This document shows, one piece after another, positions 18,619 to 28,227 of a stretch of 64,000 bases of DNA. Source of the stretch: G963701675 sp963701675 (lineage in GTDB: Bacteria > Planctomycetota > Planctomycetia > Gemmatales > Gemmataceae). The DNA is taken from contig OY969623.1 of the NCBI GenBank assembly GCA_963701675.1, positions 7,254,001-7,318,000 on the forward strand. The letters run 5' to 3'. Position 1 is the first letter of the stretch; every line of letters begins with the position of its first letter. The notes below the pieces were generated by a model, which searched no databases, had not been told where the DNA came from, and was given only the letters and a program-made list of their open reading frames with translations. The position numbers and the translations under genes are program-made.

Positions 18619-20152
18619 ATGATGAACGAGTGGCAACAGAAGGAGCCGGCCACGCGCGGTGCGGGGCGGAGCCGCTGGCGCCGCCTCAAGGTCCTCCTCG
18701 TCGGCGGCGCGGTGCTGCTGGCGGCGGGCCTGTACCTGTCCTACCGCTACTCGCCCAACCGGCCGGTGGTCTACTGCGACATCGCGGAGCACTTCAAGTA
18801 CGGCTCCATCGGCAGCGACTTCGTTCCGATCTTCGGCGGGTACGAGGAGGGCACCGGGTTGCCGGTGGCGATCGTTAGAATCCTGCCGCGCATGTTTCCG
18901 GAGTACCTGCCCGCCGGGGGACCGAAGGATTACACGGCGTTCGGCTTCATCCAGGAGCCGGGTCAGCCGCTGCCGATTGGCTTCTCCACGCGGCGGTGTG
19001 GCATCGACCTGACCGGCATCAACTGCGCGGCCTGCCACGTTGGGTCGGTGCGGGCGTCAGAACGGGACCCGCCGCAGCTGCACCTCGCCATGCCAGCGAA
19101 CACGGTCAACTTGCAGGGATTCTTTGAGTTCTTCTTCGACTGTGGCCGCGACGAGCGCTTCAACCCCGACGCGGTCCTGGCGGAGATTGAGAAGGACCGC
19201 TCGCTGTTCGCCCTCGACCGCCTTATCTATCGAAAGGCCGTCACGGACATGAAGACGGGGTTGCTGACGCGCGAGCAGAGACTGGGACTCTTCCTCACGC
19301 CACACAACGACCCACGCTTCGGGCCGGGGCGCGTGGACACGTTCAACCCCTACAAGGCGATCCAATTCAGCGCGGCGTATCATGAGGGCCTGTCGCCGCA
19401 GGAAAAGATCGGGACGACTGACTTTCCTTCGGTTTGGAATCAAAGGCCGCGCGAGGGAATGCATCTCCACTGGGACGGCAACAATACCTCGGTGCGCGAG
19501 CGCAACGTCAGCGCCGCCCTTGGGGCCGGGGCCACGCGCGACCATGTCGATCTGCGCCATCGACCGTGTCATGCACTGGCTCATCGACTTGCCGCCACCG
19601 CATTTTCCCTTTCCGGAGCGTATCGACAAGTCGAAATTGGCCCGCGGCGAGGCCCTGTACCTGGAGTATTGTTTCCGCTGCCACAGCATCGACGGCGCCG
19701 AGGTTGGGAAGGTAGTCCCGTTGAAAGAAATCGGCACGGACCCGCACCGGTTGAACTCCTACACGCTGAAGCTCCAACGTCTCCAGCACGACTACGGCAA
19801 GCGGTACACGTGGGGATTCGATCACTTCAAGAAGACCGATGGCTATGCCACCATGCCGCTCGACGGTCTCTGGGCGCGTGCGCCGTATCTGCATAACGGC
19901 TCGGTGCCGACACTGTGGCACCTGCTGACCCCCGGGAAAAGACCCGACGGCTTCTTCCGCGGCCACGACGTATACGATGCTGAGGACGTCGGCTTCCGAA
20001 CTGACGTTCGCGAAATCGGCGGCCGCGCATCATTCTGGTTCGACACTGCCAAACCCGGTAACGGCAACGGCGGCCACACCGGCCAACGCTACGGCACGGA
20101 ATTGAGCGACGACGACAAGCGGGCGCTCATTGAATACCTCAAAACTTTTTAG
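18619..20152 (+). pseudogene. Second RoxA-like dihaem cytochrome c, one frameshift
   Basis: ATG 18619 follows GGAGG (18608-18612). The first frame encodes a membrane helix (about residues 30-48), YGSIGSDF, the first haem motif CAACH and SVWNQRPREGMHLHWDG. Near base 19535, after ATRDHVDL, the frame shifts; the continuation (AIDRVMHWLIDLPPPHFPF) includes the second haem motif CFRCH and the RAPYLHNGSVPT block, ending at 20152. The intact paralogue at 15077 reads LDLPRIERVAAW at the same place, so a one-base insertion or two-base loss explains the break. All active residues remain, so a sequencing error is possible. It lies 30 bp after the alpha-dioxygenase gene. Confidence 0.8.
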
Positions 20153-20163
20153 GCGGTGATCTC

Positions 20164-20589
20164 ATGCGCGTGTGGCCCCAGAACCCGTGGGTGAAGTGGT
20201 TCCGGCTGGTAGTCTGGCTCGGAATCTTGGGCAACTTCGCCTTTGCCATCCCGGCGGTGTTCGCCCCCGGATGGCTGCTGGAGTGGTTGCGGATCGACCC
20301 GCCGCGCCCGTGGATCTGGCTCCAGGACGCTGGCGGGCTGTTGTTCCTGTTGACACTGATGTTCATCCCGGCTGCGACCGATCCGTTCCGCTACAAGTTC
20401 AACGCGGCGGTGCTGGTGATCGGCCGACTGGCGTTCGGCATCTTCTGGTTCTGGCAGGTCTGCTTCGCAGGGTATTCGCGCGAGTACCTCACGCTAGCGT
20501 ACGGCGACACCGGCCTGGGCGTTGCTCTGCTGCTGTTGTACGTCCCGATGTTGCGCTACGAGTACCTGCGCCCGGAGAGACCCGAGTAG
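20164..20589 (+). CDS. Small four-helix membrane protein of the oxidative cluster
   Basis: A 141-residue, Trp-rich and very hydrophobic protein with about four membrane helices (residues 13-37, 48-70, 80-103 and 113-133). No family recognised. It starts 12 bp after the second dihaem cytochrome and is thus almost certainly in the same transcript. Position next to periplasmic cytochromes suggests a membrane partner or electron-transfer scaffold, but no haem- or quinone-binding motif is visible. Confidence 0.7.
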   Translation: MRVWPQNPWVKWFRLVVWLGILGNFAFAIPAVFAPGWLLEWLRIDPPRPWIWLQDAGGLLFLLTLMFIPAATDPFRYKFNAAVLVIGRLAFGIFWFWQVCFAGYSREYLTLAYGDTGLGVALLLLYVPMLRYEYLRPERPE

Positions 20590-20715
20590 ACAGCACCTGA
20601 ACCAGTGTGAGCAACCGACCAGTTGCCGGACCCCGCGGCGCACAAGCCGGCAGAGGTCCTGCAATAGGCCCCTTGCTCGGGTACCTAGACCACTTGCACA
20701 GAAAAGAGGTGCGCG

Positions 20716-22098
20716 ATGGCCGAAGAGGAGAAACACGCGGAGGCCTTGCGCCGGCTCCTCACCTACCCGCTGATCGAGGCGATGGCTAACCGGCGCTCTC
20801 GGCGCTTCTCGAGGGGGGCGGTGATGCCGGGGGGAGGCCTGGAGTATCGGAGCCGTCACGAGCCGCTACCGCTTACGAAGCGGGAAGAGGCGCTATTATG
20901 CTTCGCCGCCGCTGGGCTCAGCGGCCTGTGCCTGGGCGACGTCCCGTTTGCCTCGGGCGGCCTGAAGGAGGGCGGCGGCGGCAACGTCATGGCCGCCCTG
21001 ACAGGACGCACTGGCGCCAGCGCCGACGCCGTCCACAGCGCCGCCCTCTTTGTCATCAACGACGAAGGGACTTACCTCTGGCGCCGGCCGCAGGACTTCT
21101 CCCTCGACGAGTTCCATGAGCTGGCCCGGTTGGCGGAGGAGCAGCGTTTTGAAGAAGTCTACGACCGCATGGTCCTCCGCGTCCGCACCGGGCGCACCTC
21201 GGTCCCGCGCGAGGTGCCGTTTGTCTTCCCGTTCAACAAGTGGTCCACCAACCTCCCGGGCTCGACCTACTTCCTGCCGGTGTGCGACCTGTCGAGCATG
21301 TACATCAACGTCATCCTGTCTGGCTTCGACGAGCAAATGGCCCTGTTCTTCGTAGACGAGCGGAACGACTTCAAGCCGGCAGGGGTGCGACGCTTCGGCC
21401 GCTCGTGCGGCGGCCAATTGCACGACGATCCCAAGGACGGCCGGGTTATCCCCATCCTGGGTCTGGAAGCGGTTATCGTCGAGTTCATGATGGCGGAGCA
21501 GTCCTTCATGGCTCATAATCTCTCTCTGATGGAGCAGGCCATGGGGCTGGGCGGCTGGACACATTACGCCACGGCCACCGAGACAGGCTGGCTCGAAGCG
21601 CTTGGCTTCCGCCTCGGCCGGCAACCCGCATCGCAGGTCTTGCGGGCCGGCTTCTTCAAGCGGCTACTGATGAACCTGCTCGGCCAGAATCCGACGTTCC
21701 CGCACGCCCTCGGCCTGACGGTTGACGGCGTCGATGTCGTTAAGCCGTATTGCCCGCCGTACTACGCGACGATGGAAGAGGCGGTGCTGGCGTTCCTCGC
21801 CTTCAAGAAGGCCAACGCTTGGCAGGCCCCCTTGAAGCCGTCGTACCCCGGATCGTGGAAGGACCCGCGGGCCGTCTCGCTGGCCATCCCTCAGTTCAGC
21901 GACGAGTGCGTCGCCGCAACCATCGCCTACTGCACGTACGTCTATGAGACTTACGGCCGGTTCCCCGCGTACTTCGGCCCGATGCGCACCACGCTAGGCC
22001 ATCAGGCGCATCACCTCGACCTGGAGTTTTACGACACGTTTTACCATCCCGGGGCCTACACGGCGAACCAAACGGAACACATGAACCACTGGCATTGA
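20716..22098 (+). CDS. Hypothetical protein, nitroreductase-like N-terminus
   Basis: A 460-residue protein without signal peptide. Residues 12-70 (YPLIEAMANRRSRRFSRG and LPLTKREEALLCFAAAG) resemble the start of the SagB/nitroreductase FMN fold. MAEQSFMAHNLSLMEQAMGLGGW around residues 255-280 resembles the later flavin-contact helix (AQNLLLAAxxLGLGG pattern). Large insertions and the His-rich C-terminus (GHQAHHLDLEFYDTFYH and EHMNHWH) are not explained and might bind metal. The family assignment is tentative. It sits between the 4-TM gene and the P450, so a redox step in the same pathway is likely. Confidence 0.6.
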   Translation: MAEEEKHAEALRRLLTYPLIEAMANRRSRRFSRGAVMPGGGLEYRSRHEPLPLTKREEALLCFAAAGLSGLCLGDVPFASGGLKEGGGGNVMAALTGRTGASADAVHSAALFVINDEGTYLWRRPQDFSLDEFHELARLAEEQRFEEVYDRMVLRVRTGRTSVPREVPFVFPFNKWSTNLPGSTYFLPVCDLSSMYINVILSGFDEQMALFFVDERNDFKPAGVRRFGRSCGGQLHDDPKDGRVIPILGLEAVIVEFMMAEQSFMAHNLSLMEQAMGLGGWTHYATATETGWLEALGFRLGRQPASQVLRAGFFKRLLMNLLGQNPTFPHALGLTVDGVDVVKPYCPPYYATMEEAVLAFLAFKKANAWQAPLKPSYPGSWKDPRAVSLAIPQFSDECVAATIAYCTYVYETYGRFPAYFGPMRTTLGHQAHHLDLEFYDTFYHPGAYTANQTEHMNHWH

Positions 22099-22141
22099 GC
22101 GGGGCCGGAAGGCACCCGCCTGACGTGAAGGCCATTGCACC

Positions 22142-23452
22142 ATGAGCCAGACGATTCCCTCGGCATCGTTGTGGGACAACCTGGTCTACAACCTCGGTTA
22201 CCTCATTCCGATGTCGCTGCAAGGCACCTTCACACGGAGCCGGTTCTGGGTCGGCTTCTGGACGCGGGTGCATCCGGACCTGGCCGGCGTGAAGTTCGTG
22301 AGCCGACTGCGCAGGAAATACCGAAGCGAGGTCATCTATCTTCGGATGTTGACCACCCGTACGCTGCTGGTTCTCAGTCGCGAAGAGATACGCCGGGTCC
22401 TCGAGCGCTCGCCGCAACACTACATCGGCGCCAAAGCCAAGCGGGACGGCATGAGTCACTTCCAGCCGAACGCGGTTACGATCTCGCAGGGCGAAGAATG
22501 GCAGGACCGCCGCCGTTTTAACGACGCCGTGCTCGATTACGGCCAGCTGCACCGTGAGGCGGGGCACTTTCTGCACGTCGTTCGTGACGAAATCGCACCG
22601 GCCTACGGAGCGGCTCCCCCCTTCCAATCCTGGGACGACTTCGACGACCTGTTTGTGCGGATCACGCGGCGGATCATCTTCGGCGATGCGGCGCGAGATG
22701 ACACGGAAGTAACTGACCTGCTGCGCCGGATGATGCGCGAAAGTAACCGGCCGTTCGGTCGGAAGAAGTCGGCGTACTTCGACGCCTTCTACAACCGAGT
22801 TCGTCGTTACCTGACGGCGGCGCAACCCGGCAGCCTGGCGGCCCTGTGCGCTCAGGTGCCGTCCTCGGTAATAACGCGGGTTGAGAACCAGGTGCCGCAT
22901 TGGATGTTTGCAATGTGGGAGACATTGGCCACGAACACCGTGCGTGCGCTGACTCTGATCCTCGCCCACTCGCGGGCCGAGGAGCTGGTCCGCGAGGAGA
23001 TGGCCGCCGCCAACCTATCCACGGCCGCAGGGGTCGATGGCTTGAAGTATCTTGAAGGGTGTGTGCAGGAGGCCATGCGACTGTGGCCGACGACGCCGAT
23101 GCTAGTCCGAGAGACAGTAATGCAACCGCTTCTTGGCGGCGACGCCGTCCCGGCGGGGACGCCCGTGTTGATCCTCAACAGCTTCAACCACCGCGACCGC
23201 GAACGGTACCCGTGGGCCGACTCCTTCGCCCCGGAAAAGTGGTCCAGCGGCACCCCGAACCCGCTGTTCAATCACCTAAGCAGCGGAACGCAGGTGTGCG
23301 CCGGCAAGGACCTCGCGTTGTTCCTCGCCAAGGCTGTGCTGGCGACAGTTCTCGACCGCGGCCGGCTCCGCCTGGTTAGTCCGATTTTGGATCCGAACCG
23401 ACGCATGCCCTACTGCCACGATTACTTCCGCGTGCGCTTCGAACAGTCGTAA
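22142..23452 (+). CDS. Cytochrome P450 with atypical haem loop
   Basis: A 436-residue protein. The K-helix ExxR is EAMR in CVQEAMRLWP, the PERF-like region is ADSFAPEKW, and the haem-binding loop is HLSSGTQVCAGKDLALFLAK with Cys386 as the thiolate ligand. The I-helix reads FAMWETLATNTVRAL instead of the common AGxDTT. The CAGKD sequence after the Cys is reminiscent of the plant CYP74 group (allene oxide synthase, hydroperoxide lyase), which acts on fatty-acid hydroperoxides without reductase; this is only a motif resemblance. No reductase or ferredoxin gene is nearby. Last gene of the oxidative run. Confidence 0.85.
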   Translation: MSQTIPSASLWDNLVYNLGYLIPMSLQGTFTRSRFWVGFWTRVHPDLAGVKFVSRLRRKYRSEVIYLRMLTTRTLLVLSREEIRRVLERSPQHYIGAKAKRDGMSHFQPNAVTISQGEEWQDRRRFNDAVLDYGQLHREAGHFLHVVRDEIAPAYGAAPPFQSWDDFDDLFVRITRRIIFGDAARDDTEVTDLLRRMMRESNRPFGRKKSAYFDAFYNRVRRYLTAAQPGSLAALCAQVPSSVITRVENQVPHWMFAMWETLATNTVRALTLILAHSRAEELVREEMAAANLSTAAGVDGLKYLEGCVQEAMRLWPTTPMLVRETVMQPLLGGDAVPAGTPVLILNSFNHRDRERYPWADSFAPEKWSSGTPNPLFNHLSSGTQVCAGKDLALFLAKAVLATVLDRGRLRLVSPILDPNRRMPYCHDYFRVRFEQS

Positions 23453-23521
23453 TTGTCGGGTACTGGTCACGCTTATGAGGATAAACCGTGCCGTCGTTGA
23501 AACCTTGGTACGCCATCCGTG

Positions 23522-23585
23522 TACTGGTCCACCGAGTTTTGCACGTTTTGCACGCACATCCGTTCACTTAGATGGAGCGCCGAAG
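23522..23585 (+). repeat. Imperfect direct repeat, left of patatin gene
   Basis: TACTGGTCCACCGAGTTTTG up to GGAGCGCCGAAG pairs with 28089-28145 (TACTGGTTCACCGACTTTTG up to GAGGCGCCGAAAG), with about 10 extra bases here. The two copies flank the 4.3 kb patatin gene in the same orientation. Confidence 0.6.
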
Positions 23586-23720
23586 TCGCTACTGTACTAG
23601 AGACAGCTGGCGGTGGACGAGCTGCCTGGAAAACTTGGGGGGGTGCATGAGGGTTGGGTCCCGAGAACCGCACCTGGCTGGATAAATGGATTCTGACAAA
23701 GAGCCAAGTTCCGAGTCACC

Positions 23721-26700
23721 ATGCCGAACGAAGAGTATTTCCCCAAAGTCTTGCACACCGAACTGGACCAGATCGACGCGCGTCGTCGAAAGCTGGGCCA
23801 GGGCACAGCGGAAAAGCGAATCAACGATGTCAGGGAACGGACCCAGGAACGCCGACTAGTGGGACTTGCATTTTCGGGAGGCGGCATTCGCAGTGCAACG
23901 TTCAATCTCGGCGTCTTGCAAGGACTAGCCAATCTCGGACTCTTGCGCTTCATCGATTACCTGTCGATGGTCTCGGGTGGCGGCTATATCGGAAGCTGGC
24001 TAACCGCCTGGATCAAAAACGAAGATACAGGGCTGAAAGGTTTCCAGGAAGTCGAGCAACGGCTCAAAACAAACCAGCAATCCGTGAACCAGCCAGTTGG
24101 ACAACAGGCCACGACAGGCGCCGAGCCGTGGCAAGAGCCGGAGCCGATCCAACACCTCCGCCGCTACAGCAATTATCTGGCGCCCCGGCGGGGATTTCTT
24201 TCGGGGGACACCTGGGTATTATTTGCCACCTACCTTCGCAATTTCCTTTTGTGTCAGGCGGTTCTGCTACCCGCCGTGATGGCGGTCCTACTGGTAGCGC
24301 GGCTGATGATGCTGATCTATTATCCTTTAACCTCGCCGTGGGACGTCCCGGACTTGCATTACATCGTGGCGGTGACATGCGCGCTCATTCTTTTGTGGGG
24401 CGCTGCCCTCCTGATTCTGTTGAATGCCGCCAGGCACGTCCATGGCCCGACTACGGCTATGGAAGAACAGCGATCAAACGGCCGATCCCTGGAAAGGCAA
24501 CAGCCTGCGGCTGCGCCGACTAGAAGCGTAAGACTTGTTGGCCCACAGGGAGTTGCCCTCGCTCTGGTATTTCTGGGATCACTGTTGTTTCCTTGGTTTG
24601 CTCCTTACACTCTCATTCCGAGAGAAGCATCTCTCAGTGAGGTCGACTTTGCTCAGCTAGTTAATTATGGGCCGCCCGCTGTGACGCCTTCGCCGGCAGT
24701 CCGGGCACTCTGGGAAGTTGGACTATTTGGTGGTTTGGTCGCTGTCCTGGTTTTTATCTGCATGATCATTGTGTACTGGCGTACCTACGCGACGGATAAA
24801 CGGTTGTTCTTCATGACCGCTTTCGGCTGCGCGGCCGGGTTTTGTGCCGGCGCCTTGCTTTACGTGGCCTACCTGGTCTTGCATGGGATGTATGGCTGGG
24901 ATGGCTTTTTGGCGCGCGACTACATCCGCGCCAGTGCCACGGCTCGGCTGGTAGTGTTCGGGCCAGCACTTGTCTTGGGCGTGATCACGCTGGGCGTGTT
25001 CCTGGCCATCGGCTTGCTCAAATCGCTTCTTTCTGATGAGTTGAGAGAATGGTGGTCCAGTTTCTGCGCCCGACTTCTCATCGCCGCACTCCTTTGGCTG
25101 GGCGTCACGTTCATTGCCCTTTACGGAACGACGGTTGTCCTCCTTGCGGCTCCTTGGGTCCGCGCGGCGCTCGCTTCCGGCTGGCTGCTAACCGTCGGCG
25201 CCGGCGTCCTCGCCGGGCGTGGAGCCGGAACACAGCCCCAACCGCCGGTCCGTTTTTCAGTGCCCGAGCTCTTGGCCCGATTTGCCCCCCATCTATTTTT
25301 GGTTGGCTTACTCATCGGCATTTCGCTGTTATTGCATGTGGTTTTGGACAAGCCGCCGCGCTGGGACAAGGCACTGGATACAGTTTGGCAGCGTCACTTA
25401 GAGCCGGAGCACCCTTCAACCAAAGTGACCGAAGTAACCGTCCGCAAACCGCACGAAAGCAATGAGGCTCAGGTCGAACGCAAGGACATGGTCGAGCGAA
25501 ATGAAAAGATCGATGTGGACGACATCGCGCGGCAAATGTACTGGTTGGGAATACTCAATACCGACTCTGATTTCGTGCCCAAAGAAACCTACCGACTCTC
25601 AAAGTACGATATCAATCGCCTCCGTGAAGAGGGGGTGTCTCCAGGAGTCTTACAAAGTCTTAAGGACATTGTAAACGGTACCCGAGCGAAAGGCTGGGAA
25701 CGCTCCACATTCATGGAGACTCTAGATAAGGCGCTGCCCGCGGAGACGCCCTATCTCCATCGGATGTGGATCATTCGGTATGCGAAGGACGTCTCGTCCA
25801 TCGCGTTTGACCGAGACCGGCTGATGTCAAAGGTCGGCTTGGCGTTGATAGGGTGTCTTGTAATGGGAAGTTTCATGGCCTGGCGTGTCGATGTGAATAT
25901 GTTTTCACTGCACGGCCTCTACCGCAACCGGCTGACCCGCTCTTACCTTGGTGCGTCACGGCATCGAAGTCCCGACTCGGTCACTGAGTTAGATGCCGAT
26001 GACGACCTGCCACTGGCCGATCTTCGCAATCTCAACGGGGAAGGGTATGATGGTCCCTACCCGATCATCAATACTGCCATGAACCTGGTGCAAGGAGACC
26101 GCCTCGATTGGCAAGAACGCCAGGCGCTAAGCTTTGTGCTCACGCCCCATTATTGTGGTTTCGGCGCCGGGACGGCCAGGAACGACGCCAAGGGCGATTA
26201 CACTTGCTACCGGGCCACAGGGGATGGCTATGGTGGTAACGTATCCTTGGGTACGGCTATCACGCTTTCGGGCGCCGCAGCGAGCCCGAACATGGGATAC
26301 CACTCGTCCCCCTTTGTGACAGCTCTATTGACCGTTTTTAATGCCCGCCTTGGCGCCTGGATCGGCAATCCAGCTAGCGCGACCCGATGGAACCGATCGG
26401 GACCGCGCATGGGTTTCTTGCACCTTTTCTATGAACTGTTTGGGTTGACGCGCCGCAGGGGCCCTTACGTTTACCTGTCCGACGGTGGCCACTTTGAGAA
26501 CCTCGGGGCCTATGAACTGATCCGCCGCCGTTGTCAGTATGTCATTGTCTCGGACGCCGGCGCCGATGTCGAACATGGATTTTTTGACTTAGGCAACTTG
26601 ATCAGGAAGGTAAGGGTCGATTTTGGCCTCCGCGTTGAAATCACTTTGGACCAAGTCGCGCTGGACCAGCCGCGACGTTCCCGGTGGCACTGCGCCGTTG

Positions 26701-28019
26701 GCAGAATTCGATATGACGATGTAGATCCCAATGCCGTTCCTGGCACGCTCATCTATTTGAAGCCATCGTTGACCGGCGACGAACCGGCGGACGTCTTGCA
26801 CTATGCTAAGGACCATCTTAACTTCCCACATGAGACAACCGGCGATCAATTCTTCAGTGAGTCGCAGTTCGAAAGCTACCGCGCCCTGGGCCAACATGTC
26901 GCCGAGGCAGTCTTCGCTCTTCCGGCCGCTGACCTAAGCGACGCGGTAAAGGCCTGGGAATTCGCGCACCGTTCAGCACCAGGCGAGATGCATCGTTGGC
27001 AGTGCCGCGAGCTGTTTTCTGCCCTGGTACGCCGCTGGTTTGCCATCCCACCCGAATATGAAACCGAGTTTGTCAAGTCCACCGAGGGCTATGTTAGCAT
27101 TCAGAAGGAGTTGCAGGATAACGCTCTGCTTTGGCGGCTCGCCGCCGACGTCTACCCCGAGTTTAACCGCACTGCAGACATTACGACACGACTGAACAAA
27201 GAGGGATCAGCCGCGGAGCAGGCAACACGCCGTCGGGTCGAGGTTCACTTTGTTGCTCGGATGTTGCAGGTCATGGAGAATGCTTGGCTCAGCCTGAACC
27301 TCGATGTGACCTACCCGCATCCTCTCATTCGGGGCTGGATGGACGTCTTTCATCGTTGGACCAATGCTCCGGCGTTTCGAGAATACTGGCCGATTCTGCG
27401 ATCTGAATTCGGGCGAGACTTCGTCAGTTTTTGCGAAAAGCAAATGCGCATGGGGCTTGTTCGGGGCATAGTGCATCCATTGCCAGCCGACTCACCGCTG
27501 CCCGAAATACTGGAGCGTGAGTTCCGCTATCAATGGCCTCTTCTTAGCTTACACGCACGCAGAAACGACGCATCCGACACTTGGTTGGTGTATCCAAGTG
27601 GCCCCCATTCATCGAGTCGCAACGGGCCGGACGAACATGGCGTTTGCGGGGTTATCATGGTGACCAAGCCTGTTCTTTCAAAAGGCGCCTATTCCTCTGA
27701 GGAGCCGGTCCACGAATTATTCATTTGGATCCGTGGGGCCTACAGAAATAGTGGCCTGGGAAGGCCGGCGCTCAGCCGCGTCCTCGAACAACTATCCGCG
27801 AGGTTGCAGCGACCGTTTCGTCTGCGCATCCGCTTACCCGTAGCCGACATGGCGGGCTCGGGCGGCAAGTTACAACGCGCAATGTGGCTCACCTTCTTTC
27901 ATCATCTTGATTTTGTGCGTCTTCGACCGGCGCAACTAGGCCGTGCGGGAGCGGATATCAAGGACGACGAGGATTCAGAGATCGTACTGGACCGCCACTT
28001 CGGCCCCGTCCCTCACTAA
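23721..28019 (+). CDS. Giant patatin-like phospholipase, membrane protein
   Basis: A 1432-residue protein. The patatin oxyanion motif GGGIRSATFNLG (residues 53-64) and nucleophile segment MVSGGGYIGSW (Ser85, first Gly of GxSxG replaced) lie at the N-terminus, while the partner Asp is in YLSDGGHFENLG (Asp921). More than 800 residues, including about eight membrane helices (roughly 170-560) and another near 710, separate the dyad, which is unusual. Residues about 1290-1400 (HELFIWIRGAYRNSGLGR and following) resemble a GNAT acetyltransferase motif A. Patatins hydrolyse lipid acyl esters. It is the only gene between two direct repeats and may have been acquired as a unit. Catalysis is likely; the fusion logic is unknown. 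Confidence 0.8.
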   Translation: MPNEEYFPKVLHTELDQIDARRRKLGQGTAEKRINDVRERTQERRLVGLAFSGGGIRSATFNLGVLQGLANLGLLRFIDYLSMVSGGGYIGSWLTAWIKNEDTGLKGFQEVEQRLKTNQQSVNQPVGQQATTGAEPWQEPEPIQHLRRYSNYLAPRRGFLSGDTWVLFATYLRNFLLCQAVLLPAVMAVLLVARLMMLIYYPLTSPWDVPDLHYIVAVTCALILLWGAALLILLNAARHVHGPTTAMEEQRSNGRSLERQQPAAAPTRSVRLVGPQGVALALVFLGSLLFPWFAPYTLIPREASLSEVDFAQLVNYGPPAVTPSPAVRALWEVGLFGGLVAVLVFICMIIVYWRTYATDKRLFFMTAFGCAAGFCAGALLYVAYLVLHGMYGWDGFLARDYIRASATARLVVFGPALVLGVITLGVFLAIGLLKSLLSDELREWWSSFCARLLIAALLWLGVTFIALYGTTVVLLAAPWVRAALASGWLLTVGAGVLAGRGAGTQPQPPVRFSVPELLARFAPHLFLVGLLIGISLLLHVVLDKPPRWDKALDTVWQRHLEPEHPSTKVTEVTVRKPHESNEAQVERKDMVERNEKIDVDDIARQMYWLGILNTDSDFVPKETYRLSKYDINRLREEGVSPGVLQSLKDIVNGTRAKGWERSTFMETLDKALPAETPYLHRMWIIRYAKDVSSIAFDRDRLMSKVGLALIGCLVMGSFMAWRVDVNMFSLHGLYRNRLTRSYLGASRHRSPDSVTELDADDDLPLADLRNLNGEGYDGPYPIINTAMNLVQGDRLDWQERQALSFVLTPHYCGFGAGTARNDAKGDYTCYRATGDGYGGNVSLGTAITLSGAAASPNMGYHSSPFVTALLTVFNARLGAWIGNPASATRWNRSGPRMGFLHLFYELFGLTRRRGPYVYLSDGGHFENLGAYELIRRRCQYVIVSDAGADVEHGFFDLGNLIRKVRVDFGLRVEITLDQVALDQPRRSRWHCAVGRIRYDDVDPNAVPGTLIYLKPSLTGDEPADVLHYAKDHLNFPHETTGDQFFSESQFESYRALGQHVAEAVFALPAADLSDAVKAWEFAHRSAPGEMHRWQCRELFSALVRRWFAIPPEYETEFVKSTEGYVSIQKELQDNALLWRLAADVYPEFNRTADITTRLNKEGSAAEQATRRRVEVHFVARMLQVMENAWLSLNLDVTYPHPLIRGWMDVFHRWTNAPAFREYWPILRSEFGRDFVSFCEKQMRMGLVRGIVHPLPADSPLPEILEREFRYQWPLLSLHARRNDASDTWLVYPSGPHSSSRNGPDEHGVCGVIMVTKPVLSKGAYSSEEPVHELFIWIRGAYRNSGLGRPALSRVLEQLSARLQRPFRLRIRLPVADMAGSGGKLQRAMWLTFFHHLDFVRLRPAQLGRAGADIKDDEDSEIVLDRHFGPVPH

Positions 28020-28088
28020 GGTTGCTATTCGAGAGGCCTGAACGTGGGACTAACACAGCCACCGCTGCCACTCTTCCGGCGAGCGGTA

Positions 28089-28145
28089 TACTGGTTCACC
28101 GACTTTTGCGCACATTCGTGGAGTTCAAAGGTGAGGCGCCGAAAG
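28089..28145 (+). repeat. Imperfect direct repeat, right of patatin gene
   Basis: Second copy of the element at 23522-23585, 70 bp after the patatin stop codon. The shared blocks are TACTGGT-CACCGA-TTTTGC, GCACAT-CG and G-GCGCCGAA-G. Confidence 0.6.
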
Positions 28146-28227
28146 CTCGGGGCACTGGCAAATTTTCCGGTCGTCTTCTAGCCTGCGCCGTCTCTGCACG
28201 GCGCACACGTGTTTCACCGGACGGCCT

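Noticed and set aside
17809..19038. Minus-strand frame of 409 codons
   Set aside because: Spans the boundary of two well-supported plus-strand genes and has shadow-type composition.
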